This document shows, piece by piece, positions 61,142-64,000 of a stretch of DNA of 64,000 nt. Numbering within the stretch: position 1 is the first letter of the stretch; the number at the start of each line of letters is the position of its first letter. The notes below the pieces were generated by a model. It made no database searches. It saw only the letters and a program-made list of their open reading frames with translations, and was not told the DNA's origin. Both the position numbers and the translations under genes were made by a program. The stretch comes from Gemmatimonadota bacterium (GTDB taxonomy: Bacteria; Gemmatimonadota; Gemmatimonadetes; Longimicrobiales; Longimicrobiaceae), in the NCBI GenBank assembly GCA_028287185.1, contig JAQBQD010000043.1:1-64000 (forward strand), read 5' to 3'.

Positions 61142-63352
61142 TTAAAGGTTCTTCATCAGCCAGTCGGTCATCAGCGTGTACAGGTGAAGCTGGGTGCGGC
61201 CGCCGGAGATGCCGTGGTTGCGGTTGGGGTAGAGCATGAAGCTGAACTGCTTGTTGGCGGCCTCCAGCGCGTTGGCCCACTGCACCGAGTTCTGGAAGTG
61301 CACGTTGTCGTCGCCCGTGCCGTGCACCAGCAGGTAGTTGGCCGTCAGGCTGTCGGCGTACTTCAGCGCGCTGCTGGCGTCGTAGCCGGCGGCGTTCTCC
61401 TGCGGCGTGCGCATGAAGCGCTCGGTGTAGATGTCGTCGTACAGGCGCCAGTCGACGACGGGGGCCACGGAGATGCCGGCCTTGAAGAGCCGCCCGCCGC
61501 GCGCGACGGTGAGCGCCGTGGTGTATCCGCCGCCGCTCCATCCCCACATGCCGATGCGCTGGGCGTCGGCCCACGGCTGCGCGCCGATCCAGCGTACCAC
61601 GTCCATCAGGTCGCTGCTGACGATCTCGCCCTGGCGCAGGTAGCCCGCCTTCTCGAAGGCGCCGCCGCGGCCCGAGGTGCCGCGCGGGTCGACGCTCATC
61701 ACCACGTATCCCTGCGCGGCCAGGAGCTGGTGCCACAGGTAGCGCGACCCGCCCCACGCGTCCGTCACCGTCTGCGAGCCCGGGGTGCCGTACTCGTACA
61801 GCAGCACGGGATACCGCTTCGTGGGGTCGAAGCCCGGGGGACGGATGATCCACGCGTTGAGCTGGGTTCCGCCGGCGTTCGGGACGTGCACGAACTCGGG
61901 CGGCCGGGCGCCCGTGCCGGCGATGCGCTGGGCCACCGCCGCGTTGTCGGCCAGCGCGCGCACCAGGGTGCCGTCGCCGCGGAACAGGCGCGTGGAGGGG
62001 GGCGTGCCCAGGCGCGAGTACGTGTCCACGAAGTACAGCCCGTCGGGGCTGACGTTCGCCGAGTGCGTGCCGGGCTCGGCCGTGAGCTTGCGCAGGCCCG
62101 TGCCGTCCAGCTTCACGCGGAAGAGGTGGCGCTGCGTGGGGTCGCCGCCGGTGCCCGTGAAGTACACCCAGCCGCCGCGCTCGTCCACGCCGTCGACGGA
62201 CACCACGTCCCAGGGCTCGCGCGTGAGCTGGCGGAGCTGGCGGCCCGCCCGGGTGTACAGGTAGATCTGGTTGTAGCCGTCGCGCTGGCTGGTCCACAGG
62301 TGCTGCGCGCCGCCGTGCACGAAGGTGAGGTCGTCGTCCACGTTCACCCACGCGCTGTCGGTGTCGCTGAACGCCGTGCGGCTGCGGCCCGTGGCGGCGT
62401 CGGCGTACAGCACGTCGATGCGGTTCTGCAGCCGGTTCATGCGCTGGATCACCAGCTCGGTCGGGGACGCGGCCCAGTCCATCCGCGCCAGGTACACGTT
62501 GGTGTCGGCGCCGGTGTCCATCCACGTCGTCGGGCCGCCCGCGGCGTCCACCACGCCGATCTTCGCGATCGCGTTGGGGCTTCCGGGCTTGGGATAGCGC
62601 AGGGTGACGGGGCGCGAGTACTGGCCGCTGGTCTCGTTCACCCAGGTCTGCACGGGCTCGGGCGAGACGTCCAGGCGCCAGAAGGCGATGCGGCGCCCGT
62701 CCGGGCTCCAGCGCCACCCGTCGCGCAGGTCCAGCTCCTCCTCGTAGACCCAGTCGAAGGTCCCGTTCACCACCGTCTCGCCGCCGTCGCGCGTGAGCTG
62801 CGTCTCGCGGCCGGTGGCGACGTCGGTGACGAACACGTTGTTGTCGCGCACGAAGCCCACGCGCGTGCCGTCCGGCGAGAGCTTGGCGAACTGCTGCCAC
62901 CCCGGCGCGGCGCTCAGCGGGGTCAACCGCTTCGAGGCTGCGTCCCACACGTAGTAGGTGCCCTTGGTCCGCTGCCGCCACACCTGCTGCGAGTTGGTGT
63001 AGACCAGCGCGTGCCGCCGGTCGGCCGACCAGGCGACATCCTCCACGTCCACCGCCTTCGCGGCACCGGCGGGCACCAGCGCGGTGCCTTCCACCACGCG
63101 CTCGCGCTTGCCGGTGACGATGCCCTCCGTCCACACGTCGGCCGCCTGCGAGCCGGGCGCGGCCTGCACCAGCGTGAAGCTCTCGCCTCCGGGTGCCCAG
63201 TCGCCGCCGAAGCCGGTGGTGCGGTAGGCGCCGGTCGCGAAGATCTGGTCCAGCGTGAGCCGGTCCATCTGCGCGGCCGCGCGCGGGGGCGGGGCGAGCA
63301 CGGCCACGGCGAGCGCGGCGGCGGCGAGCGCCGGACGGGCGCGGTTCTGCAT
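61142..63352 (-). CDS. Exported S9 family peptidase (dipeptidyl peptidase IV-like)
   Basis: A 736-residue serine peptidase. A signal peptide (MQNRARPALAAAALAVAVLA, cleavage near RAAAQ) precedes an eight-bladed propeller with DPP-IV features (WSADRRHALVYTN, GTFDWVYEEELDLRDGW, which carries the Glu pair that binds the free N-terminus). The C-terminal alpha/beta hydrolase has catalytic Ser in GWSGGGY (about 606), Asp in HGTGDDNVHF (about 680) and His in NRNHGISGG (about 711). It should remove dipeptides, typically after Pro or Ala, from peptides in the periplasm or outside the cell. The start has GAGGG seven bases upstream. A strong terminator follows. Confidence 0.93.
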   Translation of the reverse strand: MQNRARPALAAAALAVAVLAPPPRAAAQMDRLTLDQIFATGAYRTTGFGGDWAPGGESFTLVQAAPGSQAADVWTEGIVTGKRERVVEGTALVPAGAAKAVDVEDVAWSADRRHALVYTNSQQVWRQRTKGTYYVWDAASKRLTPLSAAPGWQQFAKLSPDGTRVGFVRDNNVFVTDVATGRETQLTRDGGETVVNGTFDWVYEEELDLRDGWRWSPDGRRIAFWRLDVSPEPVQTWVNETSGQYSRPVTLRYPKPGSPNAIAKIGVVDAAGGPTTWMDTGADTNVYLARMDWAASPTELVIQRMNRLQNRIDVLYADAATGRSRTAFSDTDSAWVNVDDDLTFVHGGAQHLWTSQRDGYNQIYLYTRAGRQLRQLTREPWDVVSVDGVDERGGWVYFTGTGGDPTQRHLFRVKLDGTGLRKLTAEPGTHSANVSPDGLYFVDTYSRLGTPPSTRLFRGDGTLVRALADNAAVAQRIAGTGARPPEFVHVPNAGGTQLNAWIIRPPGFDPTKRYPVLLYEYGTPGSQTVTDAWGGSRYLWHQLLAAQGYVVMSVDPRGTSGRGGAFEKAGYLRQGEIVSSDLMDVVRWIGAQPWADAQRIGMWGWSGGGYTTALTVARGGRLFKAGISVAPVVDWRLYDDIYTERFMRTPQENAAGYDASSALKYADSLTANYLLVHGTGDDNVHFQNSVQWANALEAANKQFSFMLYPNRNHGISGGRTQLHLYTLMTDWLMKNL

Positions 63353-63715
63353 GACGTATCCCTCGGCTGGCGGACGGGTTGCCGGTGCCGCGCATGCGGT
63401 CCGGACGGGGGTTGCGGCGTGCGGCGTGGAACGGACGGAGCGCGCCGCCGTTCCGTGGAGATCGGTGAATCTACGGAGCGGCGCCGGACTGCGCACGGTC
63501 AAGCGGGCCGGGTGGTTGAAACCGCGGCAACGACCACGCGACGCCTCCCTGTGGAGGCTGGTTCCGCGCGGCGGTGGGCTCCTCCCGGCACGCACGTGGA
63601 TTCCGCGCGTCGAGTCGCGGTTCGACGGGAGCCGGATCGATGCCGACGCGCCCACGAACGCGCGCGACCCAGCGATCGGTCGACCTTCCTGCAGGAATTC
63701 CGTCGCCGGAAATGC
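63353..63715. other. 363-base intergenic region
   Basis: Between the GNAT-like gene and the peptidase gene, both on the minus strand. It contains copy 2 of the dispersed intergenic repeat (63514-63570). No gene is seen; the frames crossing it echo the repeat. Confidence 0.6.
63514..63570 (-). repeat. Dispersed intergenic repeat, copy 2
   Basis: The reverse complement reads GGAACCAGCCTCCACAGGGA and then CGTTGCCGCGGTTTC, matching copy 1 at 26784-26843 apart from scattered substitutions. It lies between genes and is oriented with respect to the downstream gene as copy 1 is to the large NRPS. Confidence 0.65.
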
Positions 63716-64000
63716 CTACGCCGTTGGCGCGCGCTGCCACTTCATGCGGGTGTAGGCGATGCGGAAGCCCTGGCGCTCGGCGTTGCGTTGGCAGGTGCTG
63801 CCGGGCAGCGCGCCCATGGAGGCGAGGTCGCAGCCGGACTCCACCGCGTCGCGAAGGCGGGCTTCCAGAAGCGCGAGCTGGGCGCCGTGGCCGCGGGCGC
63901 CGGGCAGGGTGCTGGCGCCGGCGAGCAGGGCTACGCCGTCGTGGACGTTGAGCGATCCCGTTGCCACCGCGCGGCCGTCCAGCTCCGCGAAGAAGCAGCG
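63716..64000 (-). CDS. GNAT-like acetyltransferase, C-terminal part (cut by the window edge)
   Basis: The last 94 residues of a protein whose start lies to the right of the window. FFAELDGRAVATGSLNVHDG is the central strand pair of a GNAT fold, and GASTLPGARGHGAQLALLEARL is the acetyl-CoA-binding loop and helix (the R/Q-x-x-G-x-G/A signature, here ARGHGAQ). It ends with AERQGFRIAYTRMKWQR. The fold is a confident guess; the substrate is unknown. Confidence 0.75.
   Translation of the reverse strand, partial: RCFFAELDGRAVATGSLNVHDGVALLAGASTLPGARGHGAQLALLEARLRDAVESGCDLASMGALPGSTCQRNAERQGFRIAYTRMKWQRAPTA

Overview
The window is very GC-rich (about 70% by eye) and carries a ribosomal-RNA end, one giant biosynthetic locus and a run of ordinary chromosomal genes. 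A Gemmatimonadota bacterium close to Longimicrobium fits best. The basis is the GC content, a small precursor peptide whose leader resembles pinensin-type lanthipeptide leaders that I associate with that group, and the style of exported peptidases and NRPS genes. This placement is an inference, because only about 77 bases of 16S rRNA are present.

Layout. Positions 1-297 hold the 3' end of a 16S rRNA gene, a tRNA-Ile(GAT) and a strong terminator, with no 23S behind them. A lone Cys-rich RiPP precursor lies at 534-767 on the minus strand. Between 768 and 2219 I see no convincing gene, but there is a 35-base tRNA-Ile 3' copy and a perfect palindrome. From 2220 to 44213 five co-directional genes form a hybrid NRPS/PKS assembly line: A-T-C-A-T; (C-A-T)x3; KS-AT-degenerate KR-ACP; C-A-T-E; and C-A-T-T-(C-A-T)x3-C-A-T-TE. 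That makes 11 amino-acid modules and one malonate-type extension, ending in a thioesterase. Binding-pocket residues read by eye suggest Val-like residues (modules 2, 7 as D-Val, 8), a Pro-like residue (4), Thr (9), Ser (11) and, most unusually, an alpha-aminoadipate/Lys2-like domain (10). The other pockets are unassigned.

From 44319 to 53415 come housekeeping or accessory genes. They are a ketopantoate reductase-like enzyme, a DinB-like protein, an exported SMP-30-like protein, an HTH-citrate synthase fusion, a luciferase-like monooxygenase, a three-gene operon (aminotransferase IV, NTF2-like, CaiB-like) and a receiver protein. From 53661 to 64000 come an exported cupredoxin followed by a nucleotide cyclase whose frame runs on into an outer-membrane porin, then PhzF-like, an exported acetolactate decarboxylase, a lower-GC membrane protein, a DPP-IV-like peptidase and the edge of a GNAT protein.

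A feature that cuts across the window is a 9-base tandem repeat with a shared coding-strand pattern (GRNTC + 4 bases, encoding Asp/Glu/Gly-Ser-Ala/Arg/Thr). It is expanded in four unrelated genes, always in the same reading frame. In one of them it bridges the cyclase and the porin. No PPTase, MbtH, exporter or pathway regulator for the assembly line is seen in the window, and no modification enzymes for the RiPP precursor.
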